A stretch of DNA of 64,000 bases from RGIG8745 sp045576655 (GCA_045576655.1 JAZNGW010000005.1:1-64000), one strand, 5' to 3'; positions 49,280-58,908 are shown, numbered from the stretch's first letter. The notes: generated by a model from the letters alone, not told the origin. Translations and numbers: made by a program.

Positions 49280-52222
49280 TTATTCCGGCATGAGCACCAC
49301 TCCTTCCTTCTTCATTCCGTCGACCTTGATGACTATAGGCGAGTCGAAACGGACATGGCGCACATGCTCTGTTTCCTGCATGGCGGGCTGGGCGTTGAGG
49401 AACGCCTGGTTGTACACGCCGTCGCCGAGATAGTCGTTTATGGTGAAGTAGCCCACTCCGAAACTTGTCAGATTCTGGAAGAAGTGTGTTCCCTGGCTCG
49501 GATCAATGCGGTAGTTGGTCAGTCCTGCCTCGACAATAGCCTTTGCAGCTGATATGTGAGGCCACTTGACAGGCACGCCCAGCCAAGGGTCGCTGCTGCC
49601 CCATCGTCCGGGACCGACAAGCACGTAGTTGCGCCCCTCGTCGAGGAACTTACGGTTGATGCTCTCAATCTCGTCGGCTATGGCAGGGTTGTTCGATGCC
49701 GTATAGCCGTCGGTCTTGACATAAACGATGTCATGCACATCGTTCGTGATGCCGTGGCCGATGGCGTTGTGAGAGCGGAGCAGAGTTCTTTCGTCTGGTA
49801 TGGCCGAGAGGTCTTCGTCGAGCATCATCTTGTTGTCGACCATCGGACGTATCTGCAAGAGGTAGAACGTGCCGGTGCGGTCGGGATTGAGCTTGACAGC
49901 AAACTCGATTTCTACAGCGCGGCGCATCTCGTCCTGTCCATAGCGCAACACGAGTTGCAGTATTTCGGGCAGAGGGAACACCTGCTGCTGCAGCACGCCG
50001 CAGAAGGTGATGAGTTTGCGTCCGCCGTCGTATATGCCGTCGCGGATGACCATGTCGTAGGGGTCGTAGGTCGATGCGATGTACTGCAGCGAACCGTCTT
50101 TCTCCGCCTCGCGCACATGGAGTTTCAAGAGGTTGAATCCGTCGTCCACTTTAAATTCCGTGCTGACGTTTGACATGTCGAGTGCGTAGAAACGAGTCTG
50201 GGTTTCGCGCAGGGCTATCTCCATTTCGCTCGTCTGCAGCACCTTGTCGGGATGGGCAGGGCAGACACGCAGGTTCTGTCCGCCGTCGACGATATATTTG
50301 CCAAGTCCGAGAGCGAGGTTTACCGTTCCTTCTTCAGCCTTCTCGTCTCCTATCGGATAGTAGTTGACCGAACGCGCCACTCCCGATATGTGCGGATAGA
50401 ACCGTGTGCCGTAGGCCGTACCAGCCACTTCCTGCAGAATGACCGCCATCTTCTCCTGGTCAATAACGTTGCTCGTGGCGGTCATATACGCCTTGCTGTC
50501 GCGATAGAACACTGAGGCGTAGACGCTCTTGATAGCGTCGGACAGCATGCGCAAACGCGCGTACTTGTCTTCGACGTAAGGAATCATGTAGGTTGAGTAG
50601 ATTCCGGCAAACGGTTGGTAGTGCGAATCCTCAAGAAGCGAAGACGAACGGATGGCTATCGGTTCGCGCACCACGTCGAGGAAGGTCATCAGGTCGTCGG
50701 CAAGACGTTCCGGCAGACGTGCGTGGAGGAAATACCGAAGAATCTCCTCATCGGGAATGTCGGAAAGGGCTATCTGATATAGCTCGTTCGTGTCCATGAA
50801 CTCATCGAAGATGTCGGTGCAGAGCACCACCGTCTTAGGTATAGTGACGTTTGCATTGTCAAAAGAGTTAAGGTCGTCATGGCGGAGGATTATATGGTCG
50901 AGAAACGCCAGTCCGCGCCCTTTTCCGCCCAACGAGCCCTCGCCGATGCGGGCAAAGTTGCTGTAGTGGTCAAAGCGGTTACGATTGAATACCGCCACCA
51001 CGCCTCGGTTCTTCATCTTACGGTACGACACGATGGCGTCGAAGATAATCTGGCGGTGAGCGTCAATGTCCTGAAGCGAATGCCATGTGATGTGCTTCAG
51101 AAACTCTGATATAGGGAATAGCGCACGCGAGCAGAGCCAGCGCGACACGTTATTGCGCGAGATGTGGTAGAGGAGTGACTCCTTCGGCAATTTGAAGATG
51201 TTGTCCTGCAAGTCCTTGAGGTTGCGCAGGCGTGCCACTTCTTCCATTGTGACAGGGTCGCGGAAGATGAAATCGCCAAATCCGAACCGTTTCAGGATGA
51301 ACTTTCTCAAATCGACATACATCTTTTTCGAGTTCTTGTCGATGAAGTCGGCGTTGCACTTCTCTGCCAGCACCTCCTTGTCGGCCTCCGACGACTCCAT
51401 GATGAGCGGGATAAATTCGTCGATGGCTCTGATGGCCGAAAGCAGACGGAATCCCGCCATCTCGTCGGTTTTTCCTCCGCGAGGAAAGCGGCAGTCGCTG
51501 ATGACCCCCAGCGTGTTATCCTTGTATTTCGTGTAAAGCCCCCAAGCCTCCTCATAGCTTCGTGCGAGCACAATCTTCGGGCGGCCTCGCATGCGGAGAG
51601 TTTCAAGCTGCGCATTAAGCGCCTCGGTGGCGAACTCCAAACTCTGCTGAAGCACGAACTTGTACAGATAGGGCAGGATGGACGAGTAGAAACGTATGGA
51701 GTCCTCGACCAGGAGAATCATCTGCACGCCGGCGTTCACATCGTGCTCCAGATTCATCTTGTCCTCTATAAGTTTGATGATGGATAGGAGCAGATCCGTG
51801 TTGCCCAGCCAGCAGAACACATATTCAAAGATAGACAGGTCCTCATTCTGCATGCGTCGGGTAATGCCGTGCGAAAACGGAGTAAGCACCACCATCGGCA
51901 CATGAGGATATTCCAGTTTGATGCCTCGGGCAATGTCAAAGACGTCGTTGTTGTCCGTTCCTGGCATACAAATCATCAGGTCAAACGAGCGTTGCGCCAG
52001 CATGCGTTCCGCCTCCTCTCTCGATGCCACCTGAAAGAATCGTGGAGGATAGCGAAGTCCGAGTTTAGCATATTCCGTAAAAATCTTCTCGTCGACACGC
52101 CCGTCATCCTCCAGCATGAAAGCGTCGTACGGATTGGCAATGAGCAGCACGTTGAATATTCGCCTTTGCATGAGGTCGACAAACGACGTGTCGCGCAATA
52201 TGAGTTGGTCCTTGTTAGTCAT
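49280..52222 (-). CDS. Receiver-like domains fused to a PEP synthase/PPDK-like ATP-grasp domain
   Basis: A 980-residue cytosolic protein of unusual layout. Residues ~20-150 and ~160-320 look like response-regulator receiver folds (for example ILLVEDSIRFYSSIL and VISDCRFPRGGKTDEMAGF). Residues ~410-860 resemble the PPDK/PEP synthase N-terminal nucleotide-binding domain (GEGSLGGKGRGLAFL, REPIAIRSSSLLEDS, FAGIYST, LALGLGKYIVDGG, FYLLQIRPM). The phosphohistidine and PEP-binding domains of true PEP synthases are missing; instead a ~130-residue tail ends GRNYVLVGPGRWGSSDPWLG and on. It may be a regulatory or signalling kinase/phosphorylase; the function is unproven. Confidence 0.8.
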   Translation of the reverse strand: MTNKDQLILRDTSFVDLMQRRIFNVLLIANPYDAFMLEDDGRVDEKIFTEYAKLGLRYPPRFFQVASREEAERMLAQRSFDLMICMPGTDNNDVFDIARGIKLEYPHVPMVVLTPFSHGITRRMQNEDLSIFEYVFCWLGNTDLLLSIIKLIEDKMNLEHDVNAGVQMILLVEDSIRFYSSILPYLYKFVLQQSLEFATEALNAQLETLRMRGRPKIVLARSYEEAWGLYTKYKDNTLGVISDCRFPRGGKTDEMAGFRLLSAIRAIDEFIPLIMESSEADKEVLAEKCNADFIDKNSKKMYVDLRKFILKRFGFGDFIFRDPVTMEEVARLRNLKDLQDNIFKLPKESLLYHISRNNVSRWLCSRALFPISEFLKHITWHSLQDIDAHRQIIFDAIVSYRKMKNRGVVAVFNRNRFDHYSNFARIGEGSLGGKGRGLAFLDHIILRHDDLNSFDNANVTIPKTVVLCTDIFDEFMDTNELYQIALSDIPDEEILRYFLHARLPERLADDLMTFLDVVREPIAIRSSSLLEDSHYQPFAGIYSTYMIPYVEDKYARLRMLSDAIKSVYASVFYRDSKAYMTATSNVIDQEKMAVILQEVAGTAYGTRFYPHISGVARSVNYYPIGDEKAEEGTVNLALGLGKYIVDGGQNLRVCPAHPDKVLQTSEMEIALRETQTRFYALDMSNVSTEFKVDDGFNLLKLHVREAEKDGSLQYIASTYDPYDMVIRDGIYDGGRKLITFCGVLQQQVFPLPEILQLVLRYGQDEMRRAVEIEFAVKLNPDRTGTFYLLQIRPMVDNKMMLDEDLSAIPDERTLLRSHNAIGHGITNDVHDIVYVKTDGYTASNNPAIADEIESINRKFLDEGRNYVLVGPGRWGSSDPWLGVPVKWPHISAAKAIVEAGLTNYRIDPSQGTHFFQNLTSFGVGYFTINDYLGDGVYNQAFLNAQPAMQETEHVRHVRFDSPIVIKVDGMKKEGVVLMPE

Positions 52223-52355
52223 GTTCTTTTCTAAATATACGCAGAGTTCCTATCTGTATTTCCAGAAACTCCCAATTCGCAAAATTAAGAAAATAATACA
52301 GACTGCTGAAGCGTAGCCGAGTTTTTTTGTGTCAAAGTTAGGTGTGGCAATAAAC

Positions 52356-52389
52356 ATTGAAGGCCCTCAGCGCGCTGAGAGCCTTCAAT
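52356..52389. terminator. Terminator of the rhamnogalacturonan lyase gene
   Basis: ATTGAAGGCCCTCAGCG pairs with CGCTGAGAGCCTTCAAT over 17 bp with one wobble/mismatch and no loop beyond the symmetric centre. It lies 26 nt past the lyase stop. The T-rich tail on the minus strand is short. Confidence 0.65.
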
Positions 52390-52414
52390 CTGTTAGTGAT
52401 TACAGGAAACGTTC

Positions 52415-55400
52415 TTATTTCAGAACTTTCTTTGTGAGAGTGCCTTGAGGAGCAGTTATCTTGAGCAAGTAGACTCCTGAAGGGTGGGCTGACTGGCGGA
52501 ACGCTGCCTCTACGCTGCCGAACGGACAAGCAAAGCAGCCTATCTGTGAACCGCCAATGGTGAGTACCTTCACTTCTACGTCGGTGTCGGCAGGGATTGA
52601 CGCGATGCCTGTAGGGTCAGTCTTGATGAAGAGCAGACCTTCGATGTAGCGGTCTGTGTCCCACATGAGTCCCTGTGGCAGTTCTGGAAGTTCGAATGCA
52701 GGAACTCCTGTGTATGATTCTGCTTCCCAGATACGGATGGAGTCGCCTGCTACAGGTTCGTAGTTCTCATAGAGGAACGGTTTGATTGTTCCGTTCATTG
52801 TGAGACTCTTGACTCCTGTGATGTATGCGCATCCGTTGTTAGTGGCTGTAGCGCAACGGCGGATTCCGAATGTGTATGTTGAGCTTGAACTGAACATTAC
52901 GTTCTTTCCGCCGAAGTTGATGTTTCCGCTTGTGGCTGTGGCTGTGCTTCCCGGCTGCACGGTTCCGTAAACGGTTACGCTGCTGTTGGTGAGCGAGCCG
53001 GATGTGCCTGATGTACCGGTGAGGATTGCCTCCTTAGCAACGGTAAGTGTGCCGGTGCCAAGTTTTGCGTTAGCTCCGCTTAGGAGCACAGAACCGCCTT
53101 CGATGCGTGTGGCTCCGGTGTTGGCGTTTGCTCCCTTGACGGTCATTCGGCATGCTCCAATCTTGTAGAAGTTGGCGTTGCCCTCGAATATGCCTTCCCA
53201 AGTGAAGTTCTCTTCGTCGTTACCAATCTTCCAAGTGTTGGCTCCTACTGTGACGCCGTTGGAGAATGCGCATCCTGCTCCGATTCTACCTGTTCCGGTG
53301 AGCTTACCGACAGTTGATGTCTTGCCGGAGTTCTGCACGTAGATACCTGAAGGGATATCCATTGCACCCTTGCCGAGAGCAAGTGCGATGTCGAGGGTGA
53401 ATCGTCCGTCATCAGCATAGGATGCCCTTGGAACGATCGTTCCTGTGAAGTTGGAAGTGTTGAGGCGGAGCGGTGTGCGTGTAGCGTACCATCCGCTACC
53501 TTTCTCTGCGGCGCTGTAGATGGTGATTGTACCTGCTCCTGTGATGGTGTTGCTGTATGTCTGTCGATTGGCGGCAGTCCATGTGCCCTTCTTGCCTGCT
53601 GGGATGTTGATGGTATTGCTTGTGCCTACCATGTCGTTGAGCGCACCGCCTTGCAATTCTACGACCTTAGCTGCAACTCCTGAGTGGTTTTCTACAGTTC
53701 CTGCTACAATCGTCATGCGGTTGAGGCTTGTGCCCGAAGCGTAGGTCTTGAGCCATCCTGAACCTTTCTTCGTGAGGAGGGTACCTGAGAACGCCTTGTT
53801 CATTGCGAAGTCGTGGGAGTTGCTGATTACACCGCCTTCTTCGCTCTCAAAACGTATAGGCGAGCCCATCTGTACAGCGGCTGTAGTCTGGAGTGTACCG
53901 CCGTTCTCGATGATGAACTTATTAGCGTTAGTCGTTACTGCTCCGAGGTTTCCGTATGCCTGGTTAGCGTTGGAGAGTGACTTGACGCTGACTATTCCGC
54001 CGCTGATGCGGTTGCCGCCTGTATATGTGTTGTCGGTCGAGATGGTGAGCTTGCCTGTGCCGCTCTTGACGAGTGTGGCTGAACCAGTGATTGCTCCCGC
54101 ACCTGAGAATGTGTATGCCTTGGTGTTGTCGACGAAGATTGTGTCGCTTGGGAGTTCGCCTGTGAGCTGTACTGTGAAGTTCTCTGTTTCGTCGGTGAAG
54201 CGGACTTTGTCGTTCTGTACGAAGTAGCTTGCGTCGCCGTCGTTGAGGAAGTTCATGTCGGCGGCATAGTTCCATACGTTGCTTTCTGCACCTGACCATG
54301 TCACTAATCCTGCGTCGCGCACGCCTTCAACGATAAGGTATATCTTGCCGTCCTCGTGCAGGAGCGAGCATTTTAGTGCGCCGACGCCTTCAAGTTTGAT
54401 GTCGCTAAGGTTGCCGTCGATTGTTGCGGCTTCTGCTACAAGATATTTGCCAACGGACAATTCAGTGCCGTCCTGGAGGCTGAAGCGCCATACTGGTGTG
54501 AGGTACTTAGGGCCGTACTCCCAGTTCTTCTTTTCGATGCTGATGTGCTTTGTCTTGATGAGGTCGGCAGCGAAGCCAGTGTTGTACACGTCGAATTCTA
54601 CGATTGAACCGAAGTTGAGGTCGAGAGTGTCGGTTGTGATTTCGCCCTTTGAACCGGCGTTGCCTGGACGGAGTACAGAGGCGTAGTCCATCTTGATGCT
54701 GCGGAACTGGCCGCCAGCAGAGTTGAGTTCGGCGAAGCGGTTGAGCCAGAATGATGAGTTCTTCATCGTTCCGTCGAAGTTGACCTTACCAGCCCAGATG
54801 TCAGTGTTGCCAGTGTGGGTCATGTCGACCTTTGGCAAGTTAAGGATTCCGTCGCCTTGCTTCACGAGGCGTGTGTTGCCTGTGAATCCGGCACCGCTTA
54901 CGGTGTGGGTGTAGTAAGTGTACTTGATGGCATTGTTGTTAGTGTTTCCCTGTACCCAGCTTGGCACGTTGAAAGTCATTATTTTTGGTGATGCGCCTTC
55001 GGCAATGCTTACGCTCATGTCGTTGTTTTCACACACGATGGCATGCTTGCCGTTGAGGTCAGTGCCGATTGTGCCGCCGTTAACCACTTCGGTGCGTCCT
55101 GTCATTGTGAGCGGCGGAGGAGCGATAGTGATGCCTTCGAGCTCTCCGAGGAAGTAGCTGAGGTGAGGTGGCTGGTTGTAACCGATGCTCTGCCATACCA
55201 TAGCATTGCGATACTGGTGGTCGTGCCAGAGGGTGTAGATGCGGTGGTTAGTAGGGGTGGTTGTTGTGTAGATGCGAAGGTTCGCGTTGTCGCCTGTGCG
55301 GAGCACCATCTCCTCGCGCCAGTCGCCGAGGATGTCGCCTGTAGCGCCAGGGTTGTTCTTGCTCCAGTTGTTCATCTTGCATCCGCTTGAAGTGAATATG

Positions 55401-56956
55401 CGGTTTACGCCTCCTCCCACAATCTTGTCAATCTTAGCTTCGCGCTCTGTACCAGGGCTGTTGAGGATTTCCTCGCAGAGGTCACCGTCCCAATAGATGC
55501 GGAAGTTGAGGTCGTAGCCTGGTACGCCTGGCAGTGGCTTGTCGGCAACGGTAGAGATAAGTCCGCTGGCGTTGCTCTTGCCGACGCATCCAGGGTATTC
55601 GTTTGTGAAGTTACCGCAGAGGGCGCGTCCGTCATCGCTGTTGCTCTGCAGACGGTAGTAGATTTTTGAAGTAGTAGCGTTGCGGTAGTTCATGGCAGGG
55701 CTGCTTTCGTTACAAGCGAAATGCTCAAGTCCCCAGCGGTATGGGTCGAAGTCGCTTGTGTGCTGCGCGTCGCCATGTCCGAGACCTGTTGTTGAGAGTC
55801 CCTTACCATTGTCGTCGAGCACCATCGAACCGAACACGATTTCATCGCGTCCGTCCATGTCGACATCGGCGATACCGAAGTTGTGGTATCCCTGTCCGCG
55901 CCAAGAGCCGCCTGGGTCGTTCCAGCGCCAACGCTGTGTCAACTGGTGAGTTACAGGGTCAACGTCGAATGCTGCCATCTTGTGGATAGTGTAGGCTCCG
56001 CGACCGAGGAAGATGCTTGGGCGGCGTCCGTCAAGATAAGGCGCAGCGAAGAAGTGCTTTGTAGAGCGGTGGCCGTAGCCGTCGCCCCATACTGCGTTCA
56101 AGTCGGTCTGTCCGCTCTCGAGACGTGGCAGCGGGTAAGGCATGTTAACGTATGTCTCGGCTGTCTCACCGTTGAGGTAGAGCAGGAACTCGTTGCCTGT
56201 GTGAGTATATGCCATGTTGGCGTCGCTCTGCAGAGTGTTACGGCTGTCGTACGACATGTTACCGATGTTTTCGGTTGTGCCGTCAGCTCTGTGGATAATC
56301 ATGTTGTCTGCACCGCGCAAGAGAACTTCCGCCTTGCCGTCCATGTCCCAGTCGTAGCCGATGATGTCGTACTGCTCGTCCGGGCCGGAAACCATGTTAG
56401 GACCGAGGTCGATGTACCAAAGGCGCTTTCCCTTGATGTTGTAGCACTCAAGACGGTGGAAACTGTGCTTGTTGTTTGTGTAGTCAAGGATTGCGTTGCT
56501 GTTGCGCTTTACGATAAACTCCGACACACCGTCGCCGTCAACGTCGGCAAGTGACACGTCGTTGAGGGTGTAGTCGGCAGTAACATTCTGTCCGTTACGG
56601 TTGATGACCGACTGCATAGGGATGTCGATGTACTGCTGGCTCCACACTTTTACTGCAGCACACTGAGCCTGCTCCACTCCGTCAACGACAGGAGCCACGG
56701 TGTAAGTGTTGCTTGTTGAGCCAGAAGCGTCTGTGAAGTTCGACACTGACAGCGGAGTCTGGTTTACCTTCTGTCCGTTGCGGTACAGGTTGTAAGTCAC
56801 TCCGTAGTATTCTTCGCCGAACACACGCCAGCTGACGAACACTCCGTTTGACACCTTTACGGCCACGAGTCCGCGGTCTACGATGTCTGTGAATCGCTGT
56901 GCAAATCCCGCCACAGATAATGACAGGAGCACAAGAAGCATGTAAATTCTCTTCAT
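52415..56956 (-). CDS. PL11 rhamnogalacturonan lyase with autotransporter-type repeats and T9SS-like C-terminus
   Basis: The ATG at 56956 gives 1513 residues with signal peptide MKRIYMLLVLLSLSVAGFAQ. Residues ~20-630 form a PL11 rhamnogalacturonan lyase domain: RGLVAVKVSNGVFVSWR, calcium-rich DVDGDGVSEFIVK and YDWDMDGKAEVLLRGAD, then GVNRIFTSSGCK and GDWREEMVLRTGDN. These enzymes cleave rhamnogalacturonan-I. From ~700 to 1390 there are repeated phrases (LVKSGTGKLTISTDNTYTGG, FYKIGACRMTVKGANANTGA) of the passenger-associated autotransporter repeat type, predicted to form a beta-helix. The C-terminus (SGVYLLKITAPQGTLTKKVLK) is type IX sorting-like. The longer upstream frame reads through a palindrome repeat and is rejected. 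Confidence 0.92.
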   Translation of the reverse strand: MKRIYMLLVLLSLSVAGFAQRFTDIVDRGLVAVKVSNGVFVSWRVFGEEYYGVTYNLYRNGQKVNQTPLSVSNFTDASGSTSNTYTVAPVVDGVEQAQCAAVKVWSQQYIDIPMQSVINRNGQNVTADYTLNDVSLADVDGDGVSEFIVKRNSNAILDYTNNKHSFHRLECYNIKGKRLWYIDLGPNMVSGPDEQYDIIGYDWDMDGKAEVLLRGADNMIIHRADGTTENIGNMSYDSRNTLQSDANMAYTHTGNEFLLYLNGETAETYVNMPYPLPRLESGQTDLNAVWGDGYGHRSTKHFFAAPYLDGRRPSIFLGRGAYTIHKMAAFDVDPVTHQLTQRWRWNDPGGSWRGQGYHNFGIADVDMDGRDEIVFGSMVLDDNGKGLSTTGLGHGDAQHTSDFDPYRWGLEHFACNESSPAMNYRNATTSKIYYRLQSNSDDGRALCGNFTNEYPGCVGKSNASGLISTVADKPLPGVPGYDLNFRIYWDGDLCEEILNSPGTEREAKIDKIVGGGVNRIFTSSGCKMNNWSKNNPGATGDILGDWREEMVLRTGDNANLRIYTTTTPTNHRIYTLWHDHQYRNAMVWQSIGYNQPPHLSYFLGELEGITIAPPPLTMTGRTEVVNGGTIGTDLNGKHAIVCENNDMSVSIAEGASPKIMTFNVPSWVQGNTNNNAIKYTYYTHTVSGAGFTGNTRLVKQGDGILNLPKVDMTHTGNTDIWAGKVNFDGTMKNSSFWLNRFAELNSAGGQFRSIKMDYASVLRPGNAGSKGEITTDTLDLNFGSIVEFDVYNTGFAADLIKTKHISIEKKNWEYGPKYLTPVWRFSLQDGTELSVGKYLVAEAATIDGNLSDIKLEGVGALKCSLLHEDGKIYLIVEGVRDAGLVTWSGAESNVWNYAADMNFLNDGDASYFVQNDKVRFTDETENFTVQLTGELPSDTIFVDNTKAYTFSGAGAITGSATLVKSGTGKLTISTDNTYTGGNRISGGIVSVKSLSNANQAYGNLGAVTTNANKFIIENGGTLQTTAAVQMGSPIRFESEEGGVISNSHDFAMNKAFSGTLLTKKGSGWLKTYASGTSLNRMTIVAGTVENHSGVAAKVVELQGGALNDMVGTSNTINIPAGKKGTWTAANRQTYSNTITGAGTITIYSAAEKGSGWYATRTPLRLNTSNFTGTIVPRASYADDGRFTLDIALALGKGAMDIPSGIYVQNSGKTSTVGKLTGTGRIGAGCAFSNGVTVGANTWKIGNDEENFTWEGIFEGNANFYKIGACRMTVKGANANTGATRIEGGSVLLSGANAKLGTGTLTVAKEAILTGTSGTSGSLTNSSVTVYGTVQPGSTATATSGNINFGGKNVMFSSSSTYTFGIRRCATATNNGCAYITGVKSLTMNGTIKPFLYENYEPVAGDSIRIWEAESYTGVPAFELPELPQGLMWDTDRYIEGLLFIKTDPTGIASIPADTDVEVKVLTIGGSQIGCFACPFGSVEAAFRQSAHPSGVYLLKITAPQGTLTKKVLK

Positions 56957-57049
56957 GATTAATATGTGTATTAGATTAGTATTTCCGTTACCGCTGATTA
57001 GGCGCAATGATGCTAAACACCGATTGCGTAACAGTATCCTTAATTTGCG

Positions 57050-57057
57050 CAAAAATA
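57050..57057 (-). promoter_or_regulatory. -7 element for the rhamnogalacturonan lyase gene
   Basis: The minus strand reads TATTTTTG, matching TAnnTTTG, 94 nt before the ATG at 56956. The long leader may be regulatory. Confidence 0.35.
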
Positions 57058-57143
57058 CGAATAAATTCCAACAAATCACCATTGTTGTGTCCTTTTTTGT
57101 CAAAACGGAACAATATATTGCTGCGAACTTGGGGGAAAACTTT

Positions 57144-57222
57144 AAACTCAGGCTGTGTTCGTATAAACTCAGTCTAAGTTTGTACGTATTTAGTCTGAGT
57201 TTGTACAAACTTAGCCTAAGTT
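57144..57222. repeat. Nested-palindrome intergenic repeat, copy 3
   Basis: About 80 bp related to copies at 20956 and 29109, more divergent, made of AAACTNAGNCTNAGTTTGTAC-like palindromic units. Its right end CTAAGTTTATAACTTT matches, inverted, the left flank of copy 1. It sits upstream of the rhamnogalacturonan lyase promoter. Confidence 0.75.
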
Positions 57223-57261
57223 TATAACTTTCGCCGCTGTGACGATACGTATCGGCAGGGC

Positions 57262-57296
57262 TGAAAAGAAAAGAGCACCAGGGTTGGGTGCTCTTT
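57262..57296 (-). terminator. Terminator of the xseA-xseB unit
   Basis: AAAGAGCACC and GGTGCTCTTT (57270-57279, 57287-57296) form a 10-bp stem, followed on the minus strand by TTTTCTTTTC. It lies past the xseB stop. Confidence 0.7.
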
Positions 57297-57353
57297 GTAA
57301 GCGCTTGCCTTAGTGGTCAGGCAAGGCAAGAATCGGTCGTGAGTATGTGCGTG

Positions 57354-57536
57354 TTAGTCGTTGCTTTCGAGAATCTTCTTCACGTCGGCCTCGGCCTTCG
57401 TGAGTTTGTCCTTGCAGAAACTGACGAGTTCCTTTGCTTCTTTCAGTGAGGCGGAGAGGGAGTCGATGTCAGTCTTGCCGCTCTCGATGTTTTGTGCAAT
57501 CTCTTCGAGACGCTTCATTGCTTGTTCGTAGGTCAT
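57354..57536 (-). CDS. xseB: Exodeoxyribonuclease VII small subunit
   Basis: A 60-residue coiled-coil protein (MTYEQAMKRLEEIAQNIESG, then DSLSASLKEAKELVSFCKDK) that matches the ExoVII small subunit, which assembles with XseA to degrade single-stranded DNA. The start at ATG 57536 is chosen because it matches the family start; a longer frame reads through repetitive leader sequence. It follows xseA (stop at 57601) by 64 nt of low-complexity leader. Confidence 0.93.
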   Translation of the reverse strand: MTYEQAMKRLEEIAQNIESGKTDIDSLSASLKEAKELVSFCKDKLTKAEADVKKILESND

Positions 57537-57600
57537 GAGTTGAGGGGTTAAGGGGTTGAGGAGTAAGGAGTTGAGTAGTAAGTAGTTGAGGAGTGAGGAG
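57537..57600 (-). repeat. Low-complexity leader of xseB
   Basis: On the minus strand, TCCTCACTCCTCAACTACTT-like phrases with no guanine precede the xseB ATG. Similar to leaders before many other genes of this window. Confidence 0.6.
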
Positions 57601-58866
57601 TTATGTAGAGATGTCACATTGTGGCGTCTCAGGAGTTAAGGGGCTACCGATCACTTCCGACTGTACTTCGCCGTGGGCGAGGGTGGTTGTGATGGTGTCG
57701 CCTGGGGCGACGCTGCTGGCATCGGTCACTGCCTTGCCGTTGATGCGTGTGATGCTGTAGCCGAGTCGCAGAACGTGTTCGGGGTCGGCGCTGCTAATAT
57801 TGTCGCTGATGCGCTCAATGCGGTGCAGCTCCTTCATGAGGCGGGTGGTGCATGCTGTCGTAAGTCGTTGCCATGACATGCTTGTGCGATTGTTCTCGCG
57901 TGCGCTGACAAGGGTGAGCAGAGTGGGGAGTTTGGCTGTGATGTTCTGCTGGCGGACTTGCTCTCGGTGCAGTTGCTGCATTGCCAAAGCTGCAATTTGT
58001 TCTGCAAACTGCTCGACTGTGGCAAGTTCGTTGGCTTGGTGGTGAATGAGGAACTCTGCCGCCGCAGTAGGAGTTTTCACTCGGGTGTGCGCCACCATGT
58101 CGATGACGGTGTCGTCGCGCTCATGCCCAATGCCGGTGATGACGGGCAGTGGGAATTGTGCCACGTTCTCAGCGAGGGCGAGGGTGTCAAACCCGTTGAG
58201 GTCGGATGTAGAACCTCCGCCCCTGATGATGACAACGATGTCCCATGAGTCCATGTCTGCCGCGATGCAGTTGAGCGCACTGATGATGCTTTGCTCCACA
58301 CCGTCGCCTTGCATCGTGGCAGGGAAGAGACGGGTGATGAAATGCAGTCCGTACTGATTGTTCTGAAGTTGGTCGGCAAAGTCGCCATATCCGGCAGCGC
58401 TTGCCGATGATATGACCGCAATGCGCTGGAGCAGGCGGGGTAGGGGGAGTTCCTTGTTCATGTCGAGAACGCCCTCGTCCTTCAGCCTCTGGATGATTTC
58501 CATTCTGCGGCGTGCTATGTCGCCGAGCGTGAAGGTAGGGTCGATGTCGACCACGTTGAGCGAGTAGCCGTAAAGTTCGTGGAAGGTCGGTTCGACACAG
58601 ACAAGCACCTGCATGCCAGGTGAGGGAGCTTGTCCGGTGGTCTTCTCGAAGTAGTTCTTTATCAAAGCCCACTTGTTGGCCCATACCTGCCCACGGGCCT
58701 TGGCGATAATGCCGTTCCCGTTTTCCGCTTTCTGCACGAACTCCATGTAGCAGTGTCCGCGGTTGGTGCGCAGTTCGCTCACCTCGGCTTTCACCCATAG
58801 GGGTGCGGGGGCTGAGGCCTCAACGGCGTTGCGCACTATGTTGTTGAGTTCGTAGAGGGAAAGCAT
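57601..58866 (-). CDS. xseA: Exodeoxyribonuclease VII large subunit
   Basis: Catalytic subunit of ExoVII. The 421-residue protein starts MLSLYELNNIVRNAVEAS; the OB fold with LWVKAEVSELRTNRGHCYME is followed by the catalytic region with VIIRGGGSTSDLNGFD, VITGIGHERDDTVIDMVAH and RVKTPTAAAEFL, and a coiled coil. The final residues (PETPQCDIST) are encoded by a copy of the dispersed GAGACGTCACA-type hairpin, so the C-terminus seems extended by a repeat. Leader 58868-58918 is guanine-poor and repeats AACTTAAAACTCATAACT-like units. Confidence 0.95.
   Translation of the reverse strand: MLSLYELNNIVRNAVEASAPAPLWVKAEVSELRTNRGHCYMEFVQKAENGNGIIAKARGQVWANKWALIKNYFEKTTGQAPSPGMQVLVCVEPTFHELYGYSLNVVDIDPTFTLGDIARRRMEIIQRLKDEGVLDMNKELPLPRLLQRIAVISSASAAGYGDFADQLQNNQYGLHFITRLFPATMQGDGVEQSIISALNCIAADMDSWDIVVIIRGGGSTSDLNGFDTLALAENVAQFPLPVITGIGHERDDTVIDMVAHTRVKTPTAAAEFLIHHQANELATVEQFAEQIAALAMQQLHREQVRQQNITAKLPTLLTLVSARENNRTSMSWQRLTTACTTRLMKELHRIERISDNISSADPEHVLRLGYSITRINGKAVTDASSVAPGDTITTTLAHGEVQSEVIGSPLTPETPQCDIST
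57605..57630. repeat. GAGACGTCACA-type hairpin repeat, copy A, inside the 3' end of xseA
   Basis: GTAGAGATGTCACATTGTGG and CGTCTC form a short hairpin nearly identical to copies B (59607-59632) and C (59657-59685). It overlaps the final codons of xseA. Confidence 0.65.
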
Positions 58867-58908
58867 TTCTAATTATGAGTTTTAAGTTATGAGTTTTTAA
58901 GTTTTAAG

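Noticed and set aside
56957..57208. N-terminal extension of the rhamnogalacturonan lyase
   Set aside because: The extra residues are encoded by the palindrome repeat and lie before a promoter-like element; the signal peptide starts at 56956.
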